In this document: positions 15,714 to 24,232 of the stretch, piece after piece
Layout of the letters: each line of letters opens with the position of its first letter
Numbering within the stretch: the stretch's first letter is position 1
Assembly (NCBI GenBank): GCA_035460165.1
Contig: DATHWW010000016.1
Coordinates: 1-64,000, forward strand
DNA length: 64,000 nucleotides
Origin: MM2 sp035460165
GTDB taxonomy: Bacteria > Pseudomonadota > Gammaproteobacteria > Burkholderiales > Methylophilaceae
Direction: 5' to 3'
The notes under the pieces: generated by a model
What the model was told of the DNA's origin: nothing
Databases searched by the model: none
The model's input: only the letters and a program-made list of their open reading frames with translations
Translations under genes and position numbers: made by a program

Positions 15714-16802
15714 ATGTTTACCGCTGATGATCATCGATTCATGACGCAGGCGCTGCGTCTGGCGGAACGCGGTCTCTTTACCACCACACCCAATCCCCGA
15801 GTCGGCAGCGTCATCGTCAAGGACGGCAAGATCATCGGCGAAGGCTGGCACGAGCGCGCCGGCGAGCCGCATGCCGAAATACACGCCCTGCGCCAGGCGG
15901 GCGAGGCAGCCAGAGGTGCCGATGTTTATGTGACGCTGGAGCCTTGCAGCCATCACGGCCGCACGCCGCCGTGCGCGCAGGCGTTGATGGATGCCGGCGT
16001 ACGTCGCGTAGTGGCGGCGATGACGGACCCCAATCCCAGGGTTGCGGGGGGCGGGCTCACGCTGCTGGAATCGCATGGCATCGAAACCCGCAGCGGCTTG
16101 TTGGAGAAGGAGTCGCAACAACTCAATCCCGGTTTCATTTCGCGCATGACACGCGGGCAGCCTTGGGTGACCGCGAAAGTGGCCGCCAGCCTGGATGGAC
16201 GGACCGCACTCGCCAACGGCGCCAGCCAATGGATTACCGGCCCGGCGGCGCGCAGCGATGTGCAACGCTGGCGCGCGCGGTCCTGCGCGATACTCACTGG
16301 CATCGGCACGGTGCTCGCGGACGATCCGCATATGACCGTGCGCGAGTTCGATATAGGTCGCCAGCCGCTGCGCGTAGTGGTGGACAGTCACTTACGCATT
16401 CCCTTGAGCAGCAATATCCTGCAAGGCGGCAATACCGTCATCGCATGCCTGGAAGGGCAGGAAGAAAAGGCCGCATCCTTGCGCGCCTCGGGTGCGACGG
16501 TGCTCGAGTTGCCAGCTTCAGAAGGGCAGGTCTGTCTTGCGAGCCTGATGCAGGCCCTGGCAGCGCGGGAAATCAATGAGGTGTTGGTGGAGGCGGGAAC
16601 GTTGCTGAATGGCGCTCTGCTGCGGGCCGGCCTCATGGACGAGATGGTGCTGTATTACGCGCCTACCCTGCTGGGCAATGAAGCGCGGGGGATGTTCGGC
16701 ATGCCAGTGATGATCGAAATGGCCCAGCGCGTCGATCTCGACATTCTGGCGCTCGATCAAGTAGGGCGGGATATTCGTGTCCGCGCACGGCCTCGTCGAT
16801 AG
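15714..16802 (+). CDS. ribD: Bifunctional riboflavin biosynthesis protein RibD
   Basis: Deaminates the GTP-cyclohydrolase product and then reduces the ribosyl chain in riboflavin synthesis. ATG at 15714 gives 362 aa. The N-terminal deaminase domain has the zinc motif HAEIHAL with PCSHHGRTPPC; the C-terminal reductase domain (from about 145) has WVTAKVAASLDGR, ITGPAARSDVQRWRA, TGIGTVLADDP and LVEAGTLLNGALL. No FMN riboswitch precedes it, consistent with an internal operon position. Its 3' end overlaps the tatD-like gene by 26 bp. Confidence 0.95.
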   Translation: MFTADDHRFMTQALRLAERGLFTTTPNPRVGSVIVKDGKIIGEGWHERAGEPHAEIHALRQAGEAARGADVYVTLEPCSHHGRTPPCAQALMDAGVRRVVAAMTDPNPRVAGGGLTLLESHGIETRSGLLEKESQQLNPGFISRMTRGQPWVTAKVAASLDGRTALANGASQWITGPAARSDVQRWRARSCAILTGIGTVLADDPHMTVREFDIGRQPLRVVVDSHLRIPLSSNILQGGNTVIACLEGQEEKAASLRASGATVLELPASEGQVCLASLMQALAAREINEVLVEAGTLLNGALLRAGLMDEMVLYYAPTLLGNEARGMFGMPVMIEMAQRVDLDILALDQVGRDIRVRARPRR

Positions 16803-17556
16803 TCATTGCCATCTGGACGCGGCCGAGTTCGATGCGGACCGCGATCAGGTCGTTGCCGATGCCCAGCAAGTCGGAGTCGAGCGGATCGTGGTGCCCGCCA
16901 TCGAGCGCGGCAATTTCGATGCGGTGCTGGCACTATCTCGGCGTTATCCCTGCTGCATCCCGGCTCTGGGAATTCATCCTTTATACGTAGAGCGCGCGCA
17001 GCCCGAAGATCTCGATGCATTGCGGGAAAGGCTGACGGAGTCGCGCCCGGCTGCCATCGGCGAGATCGGCCTCGATTATTTCGTTGAAAATCTCGACCGC
17101 GACAAGCAGGTCATTTATTACGTCGAGCAGTTGAAGCTGGCGCGCGAATTCGATTTACCGGTGCTGCTGCACGTGCGTCGCTCGGTGGATCATATCCTCA
17201 AGCATTTGCGCCGCATCGAAGTGAAGGGCGGCATCGCTCACGCTTTCAACGGCAGCCGCCAGCAGGCGGAAATTTTTATCAGCATGGGATTCAAGCTAGG
17301 TTTCGGCGGCGCCATGACCTGGCCGCGTGCGCTGCATTTGCGCGAATTGGCAGCAACCTTGCCTTTGGACAGCATCGTCCTGGAAACGGATGCGCCGGAT
17401 ATTCCGCCGGAATGGATCGGTCGCAGCGGGCGTAATAGTCCTGCGCAATTGCCGAAAATCGCCCAAGTGCTTGCCGCATTGAGGAAAACCGACATGGACG
17501 AAATAGTTGCAAAAACCACCCAGAATATGCAGCAGTTACTACCCCATATGGGGTAA
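16777..17556 (+). CDS. TatD family metal-dependent hydrolase
   Basis: Amidohydrolase-fold metalloenzyme of the TatD DNase family. The GTG start at 16777 has the SD-like GGGCGGGAT upstream and overlaps ribD. The 259-aa protein carries the metal ligands DSHCHLD (H-x-H), GEIGLDY, LLHVRRS, GGIAHAF and LETDAPDI. Family members act as 3'-5' exonucleases or D-aminoacyl-tRNA related enzymes; which applies here cannot be read from sequence. The stop codon sits inside a 16-bp palindrome. Confidence 0.9.
   Translation: MSAHGLVDSHCHLDAAEFDADRDQVVADAQQVGVERIVVPAIERGNFDAVLALSRRYPCCIPALGIHPLYVERAQPEDLDALRERLTESRPAAIGEIGLDYFVENLDRDKQVIYYVEQLKLAREFDLPVLLHVRRSVDHILKHLRRIEVKGGIAHAFNGSRQQAEIFISMGFKLGFGGAMTWPRALHLRELAATLPLDSIVLETDAPDIPPEWIGRSGRNSPAQLPKIAQVLAALRKTDMDEIVAKTTQNMQQLLPHMG
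17540..17555. promoter_or_regulatory. 16-bp perfect palindrome over the tatD stop
   Basis: TACCCCATATGGGGTA is a perfect inverted repeat spanning the end of the tatD-like gene. As RNA its loop would be too short for a good terminator, so a protein site is more likely. The C4/G4 arms are reminiscent of CsoR/RcnR-type metal-sensor operators, but no such regulator is in the window. Confidence 0.35.
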
Positions 17557-17771
17557 TTTATACACACAACTTTATAAATAACTTTAAGAAATCCGCTAAG
17601 CTATTGATGTTTATTGGGTGTGTTGTAAGATATTGATTTTAAAGTGATTAAAAATAAGTTCAATTTTTAGGCGTTTGTAAAAAGTTGTTATGTACGCTCG
17701 AGTTACGTTTTTAAGTCACAGATATTCACAGAATTATCCACAGATTTTGTGGATAGCGTAGAGAAAGAGAT
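17557..17771. other. AT-rich spacer with DnaA-box-like sites
   Basis: A 215-bp non-coding stretch, clearly AT-rich against its GC-rich surroundings. It contains TTATACACA (17558-17566), ATATTCACA (17722-17730), TTATCCACA (17734-17742) and the inverted TGTGGATAG (17748-17756). Two match TTWTNCACA fully and two in 8 of 9 positions. It must also hold the mtnA promoter. dnaA, dnaN and rpmH are not nearby, so it is unlikely to be oriC itself. Confidence 0.55.
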
Positions 17772-18854
17772 TTGACCTTGAAAATACGCGGTTTTCACTA
17801 CCGTACCATTTGGCCGTCGACCGATGCCGCAGCTGTCGAGATTATCGATCAAACACTGCTCCCGCATGCGTTCGAGGTGAAGCGATTGTCTTCGGTCAGC
17901 GAAATCGCGCAGGCGATCAAGACCATGCAGGTGCGCGGAGCACCTTTGATCGGTGCGACGGCGGCCTACGGAGTGACGCTGGCGATGCAGGAGTCGGGCG
18001 ATGATGATCGCTTGCAGCAAGTGGCGCGCATCCTGATCGCGACGCGGCCAACGGCGGTCAATTTGCGCTGGGCGGTGGAGCGCATGACGAGCCGCTTGCA
18101 GGCGTTGCCGAAGGCGCAGCGTGCGGAAGCCGCCTGGCGCGAAGCCGCGGCCATCTGCGATGAGGACGTGGTAGCCAACAAGGCGTTGGGCCAGCATGGA
18201 CTGGCAATGCTCAAGGAAATGCACGAGAAACTCGGGCGGCCGTTGAATATCCTGACCCATTGCAATGCCGGCTGGCTTGCCGCGGTCGATTGGGGTACTG
18301 CGCTGGCGCCGATTTATGCCGCGTTCGACGCCGGCATTCCGCTGCATGTGTGGGTGGATGAAACCCGTCCGCGCAATCAGGGCGCGAGCCTCACGGCGTG
18401 GGAACTGGGGCAGCACGGCGTGCCGCATACCGTGATCGCGGATAACGCCGGCGGGCACCTGATGCAGCACGGAAAAGTGGATGTTGCCATTGTGGGCGCC
18501 GATCGCGTGACCGCCACCGGCGATGTCTGCAATAAGATCGGCACCTATCTCAAGGCGCTCGCGGCGCACGACAACAATGTGCCGTTCTATGCGGCCGTGC
18601 CGTCGCCGACCATCGATTGGACCATCAGCGACGGTCGGCGCGAAATCCCCATCGAGGAACGCGACGAAGAAGAGGTCGCCTGGATGAATGGGCGATTGGA
18701 GGACGGAACGCTGGCGCGCGTCAACATCATGCCGGCAGGCAGCAAGGCGGCCAACCCGGCGTTCGACGTCACCCCGGCGCATTTGGTGACGGGCATCATC
18801 ACCGAGCGCGGCATTTGCGCTCCGGACCAACTGAGGAGCCTGTTCCCGGCATGA
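17772..18854 (+). CDS. mtnA: S-methyl-5-thioribose-1-phosphate isomerase
   Basis: Isomerises methylthioribose-1-P (or 5-deoxyribose-1-P) to the ribulose form. TTG at 17772 follows GAGAAAGAGA and gives 360 aa; no ATG fits the family N-terminus, and the second TTG two codons on is possible. It shows MQVRGAPLIGATAAYG, the catalytic-Cys motif THCNAGWLA, and VGADRVTATGDVCNKIGTY with the catalytic Asp, all typical of MtnA rather than eIF2B. It overlaps the following aldolase gene by 4 bp (ATGA). No mtnB-D-type salvage genes are adjacent, pointing to an aldolase-based route. Confidence 0.92.
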   Translation: MTLKIRGFHYRTIWPSTDAAAVEIIDQTLLPHAFEVKRLSSVSEIAQAIKTMQVRGAPLIGATAAYGVTLAMQESGDDDRLQQVARILIATRPTAVNLRWAVERMTSRLQALPKAQRAEAAWREAAAICDEDVVANKALGQHGLAMLKEMHEKLGRPLNILTHCNAGWLAAVDWGTALAPIYAAFDAGIPLHVWVDETRPRNQGASLTAWELGQHGVPHTVIADNAGGHLMQHGKVDVAIVGADRVTATGDVCNKIGTYLKALAAHDNNVPFYAAVPSPTIDWTISDGRREIPIEERDEEEVAWMNGRLEDGTLARVNIMPAGSKAANPAFDVTPAHLVTGIITERGICAPDQLRSLFPA

Positions 18855-19486
18855 GTCACTTCCGCGAGCAATTGTTGAATACCTCCCGCAAGCTCACCGA
18901 GCTTGGATTGAATCGCGGCACCTCCGGCAATGCCAGCGTGCGCGATGGCGACGGATTTCTGGTCACCCCGACCGGCATGACCGTCGAGGAAATGACGCCG
19001 CGCGACATGGTGTGGATGAGTGTCGACGGCAAGGTGCAGGGCGAACGCCAACCTTCCAGCGAGTGGCGCTTCCATCGCGATATCCTGCAGGCGCGGCCGG
19101 AAGTCGGCGCGGTGATCCACACCCATGCGATGTTCGCCACCACACTGGCCTGCCTGCATCGCGAAATTCCGCCGTTTCATTACATGATCGCCGTGGCCGG
19201 CGGCGACACCATACGCTGCGCGCCCTATGCCTTGTTCGGCAGCCAGGCGCTCTCCGACGCGGCGCTGTCCGCGCTGCAGGATCGCAAGGCCTGCCTGCTC
19301 GCCAATCACGGCATGATCGCTGTCGGGCGCGACCTGGATCAGGCGCTGTCGGTTGCGGTCGAGGTCGAGACCTTGTGCGAGCAATACTGGCGCGCATTAC
19401 AGGCAGGTGAACCGCAACTGCTGAGCGCCGCGCAGATGGCCGAGGTGATGGAGCAGTTCAAGGGCTATGGGAGCTGGAAGCAATAA
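18851..19486 (+). CDS. Class II aldolase, probable 5-(methylthio)ribulose-1-phosphate aldolase
   Basis: Zinc-dependent class II aldolase/adducin fold, 211 aa. Substrate and metal motifs are LNRGTSGNASVR, TPTGM, SSEWRFHRDI (catalytic Glu region), HTHAMFAT (H-x-H zinc) and NHGMIAVG. Directly behind mtnA, such an aldolase (Ald2 type of the dihydroxyacetone-phosphate shunt) cleaves methylthioribulose-1-P to DHAP and methylthioacetaldehyde, or the deoxy analogue to acetaldehyde. MtnB dehydratase shares the fold but usually has further salvage genes beside it. Substrate specificity is inferred from context. Confidence 0.8.
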   Translation: MSHFREQLLNTSRKLTELGLNRGTSGNASVRDGDGFLVTPTGMTVEEMTPRDMVWMSVDGKVQGERQPSSEWRFHRDILQARPEVGAVIHTHAMFATTLACLHREIPPFHYMIAVAGGDTIRCAPYALFGSQALSDAALSALQDRKACLLANHGMIAVGRDLDQALSVAVEVETLCEQYWRALQAGEPQLLSAAQMAEVMEQFKGYGSWKQ

Positions 19487-19931
19487 GGCGACAGCCGTGC
19501 TTCTGGCCGGCATAAGCGCCGGCGTTGTCTCCACGCTTGCGCAACTGCTGCTGTGGTGGCTGTCTGGTCAGGATGCGCTGCTGTTACTGCTGCGCGATGC
19601 CCATTTGACGGCAGCGCTGGTGCTGGGCACAGATGTATTGCCGCCGCCTGCAACATTCGATCTCAGGGTGATGCTGGCCGCGACGGCGATACATTTCCTG
19701 CTGTCGATACTTTATGCGGCTGTACTGCTGCCATTGCGGCGGACGAGCCTGGGTTCTTCTCTGATCATCGGTACAGGATTCGGCGTGGCGCTGTACTTCC
19801 TCAACTTGCATGGCTTCACTGCAGTTTTCCCTTGGTTCACCGAGGCGCGCGGCGCAATCACGCTCGCCGTTCATGCCGTCTTCGGTCTGACGGTGATGCT
19901 GACATACCGGTATTACTTCATTCAGCGGTAA
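19467..19931 (+). CDS. Four-helix integral membrane protein of unknown function
   Basis: Not recognised with certainty. The 154-aa product overlaps the aldolase by 20 bp and has about four hydrophobic segments (roughly 9-32, 67-86, 95-112 and 128-147). Conserved-looking features are the GISAGVVSTLAQLLLWW first helix and the LNLHGFTAVFPWFTEARG loop before the last helix. It might be translationally coupled to mtnA-aldolase. It is followed by putative KdpE repeats for the next operon. Confidence 0.65.
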   Translation: MGAGSNKATAVLLAGISAGVVSTLAQLLLWWLSGQDALLLLLRDAHLTAALVLGTDVLPPPATFDLRVMLAATAIHFLLSILYAAVLLPLRRTSLGSSLIIGTGFGVALYFLNLHGFTAVFPWFTEARGAITLAVHAVFGLTVMLTYRYYFIQR

Positions 19932-19968
19932 GTCCGGCCCTTGCTCAGGTATTCTCCGGGATGCCGGA

Positions 19969-19990
19969 ATTTATATACCTTCTTTATACC
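19969..19990 (+). promoter_or_regulatory. Putative KdpE-type direct repeat upstream of kdpDE-kup
   Basis: Two abutting 11-mers, ATTTATATACC (19969-19979) and TTCTTTATACC (19980-19990), form a direct repeat of the kind bound by OmpR-family dimers. T-rich TATAC repeats resemble the E. coli KdpE site. They lie 45 bp before the KdpD-like start in an otherwise GC-rich context, which suggests autoregulation. Confidence 0.5.
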
Positions 19991-20034
19991 GGTAATGGAA
20001 GAATGCCGTGTATGCATAGCCGCACACCTGCCAG

Positions 20035-21561
20035 ATGACTACCGACACTCGCCGCATCACGCTTAACCGCTTCCGCAGTTACCTGCTGGCGGCAGGTGCT
20101 TGCGTGGCGATGACATTGGTCGCCTTGCCGTTGAGACCGTACCTCGATCAGGTCAACATCGTGATGCTGTTCCTGCTCGCGGTATTCCTGGTGTCGTGGC
20201 GGCTGGAGCAGGGGCCGGCGGTGCTGGCGGCCTTTGTCAGTGTTGCGCTGTTCGATTTCTTTTTCGTACCTCCGTACCTCACGTTTGCCGTCGCCGATAT
20301 TCAATACCTGCTGACGTTTGCCGTGATGCTGGTGGTGGCGCTGCTCACCGGCCAGATGACGGCCGGATTGCGCAGGCAGGCGAGGGTGGCCCGCTCCGAA
20401 GAGCGGCGTACGCGGGCCCTGTACGAAATGGCGCGCGCCCTCTCCGGCGCGTTGCGGCTTGCCGATGTGGTCGCGATCCTGCGCGATTTTTTGCGGACGG
20501 TGGCGCGGGCCGAAGCCGTCCTGCTGGTCCCGGACGCGAATGGCGAATTGCGCCCGCAGGATGGGGTGCGAGTGCCGTACGAATTGCATCTGGCCGCAGC
20601 GGTGTTCGAAGGCGCCGACGACGGCCGGCACGCATCGAAGACCATGGACGGCGTTTGTTATTACCCGTTGCGGGGCTCGACGCGTATCCGTGGCGTGCTG
20701 GCGGTAGCACCGCTGGACGACGAGGTGCAGCTGCGGGAGGATCATCCCTTGCTGGAGGCGGTCGCCTCGCTGATTGCCATTGCGGTCGAGCGGCTGCATT
20801 ACGTCGATGTTGCGCAGCAGGCACAGGTGCAGATGGCCTCCGAGCGTCTGCGCAGTTCCGTGCTTTCCGCGCTGTCGCACGACCTGCGCACGCCGCTCAC
20901 TATACTTGTCGGCCTCGCCGATACGCTGAATCTTTCCCAGCCGCCGCTTGCCGGCAAGCAGCAAGCCATGGCGGAAGCCGTGCGCGATCAGTCCATGCGC
21001 ATTTCGAAGCTGGTAGAAAGCCTGCTCGACATGGCGCGCCTGCATGCAGGCCAGGTCAAGCTGCGCCGCGAGTGGCAGCCGCTGGAAGAGGTCGTTGGCG
21101 CCAGCCTCAAACTGCTGGAGCGCGCGCTTGAAGCACACCCGGTCAAGGTGGAACTGGCGCAGAACCTCCCTTTGCTGGAATTCGACGCGGTCCTGATCGA
21201 GCGCGTGCTGTGCAACCTGCTGGAAAACGCCGCCAAGTATTCCCCTGACGGCACTTCCGTCGCAATTTTGGCTCGGCAAAACGGTGCGATGGTCGAGGTC
21301 TCAGTCTGTGATGCGGGCAGCGGCATTCCATCGGGACGCCAAGACCGGATATTCGACATGTTCGTGCGCGGTGTGCCTGAATCGCCTACGCCGGGCGTGG
21401 GGCTGGGGTTGGCTATCTGCCGGGCCATCGTCGAAGCGCACGGCGGGACGATATCGGCCGTCAACCGAACGCCGTCCGGTGCCTGCTTTACCTTCACGCT
21501 GCCCGTCGGCAATCCGCCCGAGATCGTGGAGGAAAGTTTGCCGCCGGAGGCCGCTGCATGA
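20035..21561 (+). CDS. KdpD-like sensor histidine kinase lacking the N-terminal KdpD/USP domains
   Basis: Membrane sensor kinase, 508 aa. It has the DUF4118 four-helix membrane domain (about residues 14-105; FFFVPPYLTF is the KdpD signature), a GAF domain (about 135-250), a HisKA domain with SHDLRTPL (His282), and HATPase_c motifs LLENAAKYS and GVGLGLAIC. The cytoplasmic N-terminal half of KdpD is missing. It overlaps its response regulator by 4 bp, and the pair precedes kup rather than kdpFABC, so K+ or turgor sensing with Kup as output is a reasonable inference. Confidence 0.88.
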   Translation: MTTDTRRITLNRFRSYLLAAGACVAMTLVALPLRPYLDQVNIVMLFLLAVFLVSWRLEQGPAVLAAFVSVALFDFFFVPPYLTFAVADIQYLLTFAVMLVVALLTGQMTAGLRRQARVARSEERRTRALYEMARALSGALRLADVVAILRDFLRTVARAEAVLLVPDANGELRPQDGVRVPYELHLAAAVFEGADDGRHASKTMDGVCYYPLRGSTRIRGVLAVAPLDDEVQLREDHPLLEAVASLIAIAVERLHYVDVAQQAQVQMASERLRSSVLSALSHDLRTPLTILVGLADTLNLSQPPLAGKQQAMAEAVRDQSMRISKLVESLLDMARLHAGQVKLRREWQPLEEVVGASLKLLERALEAHPVKVELAQNLPLLEFDAVLIERVLCNLLENAAKYSPDGTSVAILARQNGAMVEVSVCDAGSGIPSGRQDRIFDMFVRGVPESPTPGVGLGLAICRAIVEAHGGTISAVNRTPSGACFTFTLPVGNPPEIVEESLPPEAAA

Positions 21562-22250
21562 GCAGCCTGCGTTCCCGCGCCATCCTGATCGAGGACGAAA
21601 AGCAGATTCGCAGCTTTGTCTGCGAAGCACTGGAGCAAGCCGGCTGCCGGGTGTTCGAAGCGGAGACCGGCGCGCAAGGGCTGATGGAAGCCGGTACGCG
21701 CAAGCCGGATATCGTCATCCTCGACCTCGGGCTGCCGGATCGCGACGGCGTGCAGATCGTGCGCGACCTGCGCGGCTGGTCGGCTGTGCCGGTGTTGATT
21801 CTTTCCGCGCGTGCCGATGAAACCGACAAGATAGAAGCGCTCGATGCCGGGGCGGACGACTACCTGACCAAGCCCTTCGGCGTCGGCGAGCTGTTGGCGC
21901 GAGTGCGGGCACTGCTGCGTCGCAAATCCCGGCTGGACGGGGACGGCAGTGCCGTTGCCGTTTTCGGGGGCGTAACGGTGGACATGGCGCGACGTTCGGT
22001 CACGCGTCATGGCGAGCCGCTACATCTCACTCCGATCGAATATCGCCTGTTGTGCGCGCTGCTGGCGAGCGAAGGGCGCGTGCTGACGCATCGCCAGTTG
22101 CTGCGCGACGTCTGGGGGCCGACCCATGTCGAGAGCAACCACTACCTGCGCGTGTTCGTCGGTCATCTGCGGCAAAAGCTGGAGGCCGATCCGGCGCAGC
22201 CCCGGCATATCCTCACCGAAACCGGCGTGGGCTATCGCTTCCAACTCTGA
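21558..22250 (+). CDS. kdpE: KdpE-like response regulator
   Basis: OmpR/PhoB-family regulator, 230 aa. The receiver domain has ILIEDE, the phospho-acceptor Asp56 in ILDLGLPD, and LTKPF. The C-terminal winged helix ends with HYLRVFVGHLRQKLE and TETGVGYRF, the KdpE pattern. The ATGA overlap with the kinase gene indicates coupling. Putative 11-bp direct-repeat binding sites lie upstream of the kinase (19969-19990) and the chemoreceptor (24165-24186). Confidence 0.9.
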   Translation: MSSLRSRAILIEDEKQIRSFVCEALEQAGCRVFEAETGAQGLMEAGTRKPDIVILDLGLPDRDGVQIVRDLRGWSAVPVLILSARADETDKIEALDAGADDYLTKPFGVGELLARVRALLRRKSRLDGDGSAVAVFGGVTVDMARRSVTRHGEPLHLTPIEYRLLCALLASEGRVLTHRQLLRDVWGPTHVESNHYLRVFVGHLRQKLEADPAQPRHILTETGVGYRFQL

Positions 22251-22278
22251 ATCGTTTTCCAATCGCAAGGATCAATAC

Positions 22279-24156
22279 ATGAGTTCACAATCAATGAAGG
22301 CGGGTACGGCCGCCCTGTCGCTGGCCGCGCTCGGCGTCGTCTACGGCGATATCGGCACCAGCCCGCTCTACGCCTTGAAGGAAGTGTTCGGCAATGCGCA
22401 CCATCCGGTGCCGATCACGCCCGACAATGTACTGGGCATCCTTTCCCTGATCTTCTGGTCGCTGATCGTCGTGGTGTCGATCAAGTACGTCGCTTTCGTG
22501 ATGCGTGCAGACAACAAGGGTGAAGGCGGCATCATGGCCTTGATGGCGCTGGTGCTGCGTGGAGCGGAAGGCAAGCGCTACGCTCCCTGGCTGATGCTGC
22601 TAGGGCTGTTCGGCGCGGCGTTGTTTTACGGCGACGGCGTGATTACGCCGGCGATTTCGGTGCTGTCGGCGGTGGAGGGGCTGGAAATCGCCACGCCGCT
22701 GCTCAAGCCGTATGTGATCCCGGTCACGATACTGGTGCTGGCGGTGCTGTTTGCCTGCCAGTACAAGGGCACGGCCAAAGTCGGCGCCCTGTTCGGGCCG
22801 GTGATGATTCTGTGGTTTTCCACGCTGGGCCTGCTGGGCATCGTCAATATTGTGCAGCAGCCGCATGTGCTGTCGGCGCTCAATCCACTGTATGCCGTTT
22901 CCTTCATGGCGGCCAATACGACGCTGGGATTCCTCGCGCTGGGCGCGGTGTTTCTCGCACTGACCGGCGCAGAGACGCTCTACGCCGACATGGGGCACTT
23001 TGGGCGCAAGCCGGTGCAGCTGGCGTGGTTTGGCCTGGTGCTGCCGGCATTGACACTGAACTATTTCGGCCAGGGCGCGCTGATCCTGCACGACCCGGCC
23101 GCCATCAAGAGTCCGTTCTACCTGCTGGCGCCCGAGTGGGCGCTGTATCCCATGGTGGCGCTGGCCACCGCCGCGACCGTGATCGCCTCGCAGGCGGTGA
23201 TTTCCGGCGTCTACTCCATCACCCAGCAGGCCATCCAGTTGGGCTACTGCCCGCGCATGGAAGTGCGGCACACCTCGGGCGCGGCGCAAGGACAGGTGTA
23301 TATGCCTGGTGTCAACTGGCTGCTGTTCCTCGCCGTGGTCGGACTGGTACTGGGTTTCGGCTCGTCGTCCAGCATCGCCTCGGCCTACGGCATCGCGGTG
23401 AGCATGACCATGGTGATCACCACCATTCTCGCCTTCATCGTTGTGCGTAACATCTGGCGCTGGCACTGGCTGGCGAGCGCGCTGGTGCTGGGTGCCTTTC
23501 TCACCGTCGATCTCGCATTCTTCTCCGCCAACATCGTCAAGATCCATGACGGCGGCTGGTTCCCGCTGACGTTCGGCTTTGGCATCCTGCTGTTGATGAG
23601 CACCTGGAAGCGCGGCCGCGCCCTGTTGTATGCCCGGCTGCTGGCCGATGCGATGCCGCTGGCCGATTTCGTGCGCAATATTGCCGGCTCCAGCGTGCAG
23701 ACCATCCCCGGCACGGCGGTGTTCATGACCCAGAACCTGAGCACGGTGCCGCACGCACTGACGCACAGCCTCAAGCACTACAAGGCGCTGCATGAAAAGA
23801 TCGTGTTGCTCAATGTGGCGTCGGTAGACGAGCCCACAGTGCCGGACGACCGCAGGCTGGAAATCGAAAAGATCGACGAGCGTTTTTACAAGATCAAGGT
23901 GCGCTACGGCTTCATGGACCAGCCCGACCTGCCGCATGCCTTGTCGCTGTGCGACGCCTCCGTGCTGGCGTTCGATCTGATGGATACCTCATTCTTCCTG
24001 GGCCGGGAGACGCTGATCCCGCGCCTCGGTTCGGAGATGGCGCTGTGGCGCGAAAAACTGTTCGTGGCGATGTTCCGCAATGCCGGCAGTGCCGCCGCCT
24101 ACTTCAAGCTGCCGCCGAATCGCGTGGTGGAGCTGGGGGCGCAGGTGGTGATGTAG
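22279..24156 (+). CDS. kup: Potassium uptake protein Kup
   Basis: Proton-coupled K+ transporter of the KUP/HAK family. ATG at 22279 follows GCAAGG; an in-frame extension into kdpE is a shadow. The 625-aa protein starts with LGVVYGDIGTSPLYALKE, the family signature, has about 12 membrane helices (residues 14-440) and a soluble C-terminal domain. DNKGEGGIMALMALVLR and GDGVITPAISVLSAVEGL are further Kup motifs. It lies 28 bp behind the KdpE-like regulator and is probably in the same transcript. Confidence 0.95.
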   Translation: MSSQSMKAGTAALSLAALGVVYGDIGTSPLYALKEVFGNAHHPVPITPDNVLGILSLIFWSLIVVVSIKYVAFVMRADNKGEGGIMALMALVLRGAEGKRYAPWLMLLGLFGAALFYGDGVITPAISVLSAVEGLEIATPLLKPYVIPVTILVLAVLFACQYKGTAKVGALFGPVMILWFSTLGLLGIVNIVQQPHVLSALNPLYAVSFMAANTTLGFLALGAVFLALTGAETLYADMGHFGRKPVQLAWFGLVLPALTLNYFGQGALILHDPAAIKSPFYLLAPEWALYPMVALATAATVIASQAVISGVYSITQQAIQLGYCPRMEVRHTSGAAQGQVYMPGVNWLLFLAVVGLVLGFGSSSSIASAYGIAVSMTMVITTILAFIVVRNIWRWHWLASALVLGAFLTVDLAFFSANIVKIHDGGWFPLTFGFGILLLMSTWKRGRALLYARLLADAMPLADFVRNIAGSSVQTIPGTAVFMTQNLSTVPHALTHSLKHYKALHEKIVLLNVASVDEPTVPDDRRLEIEKIDERFYKIKVRYGFMDQPDLPHALSLCDASVLAFDLMDTSFFLGRETLIPRLGSEMALWREKLFVAMFRNAGSAAAYFKLPPNRVVELGAQVVM

Positions 24157-24164
24157 CCAGAGCA

Positions 24165-24186
24165 ATTTTTACAAGATTTTTATACG
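24165..24186 (+). promoter_or_regulatory. Putative KdpE-type direct repeat upstream of the chemoreceptor
   Basis: ATTTTTACAAG (24165-24175) and ATTTTTATACG (24176-24186) abut as 11-mers that agree in 9 positions. The T-rich TACA/TATAC form resembles the E. coli KdpE box. They begin 9 bp after the kup stop and lie 46 bp before the chemoreceptor start. Confidence 0.5.
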
Positions 24187-24232
24187 GCATTGGCTATCGT
24201 CGAAATTTACCAAGAATAAAAGGGTTTTTTCG

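Noticed and set aside
15682..15714. FMN riboswitch before ribD
   Set aside because: The gap is 31 bp, too short, and no RFN-element sequence occurs upstream.
17557..17771. Chromosomal origin oriC
   Set aside because: No dnaA, dnaN, gyrB, rpmH or parAB nearby; four boxes in 200 bp are suggestive only.
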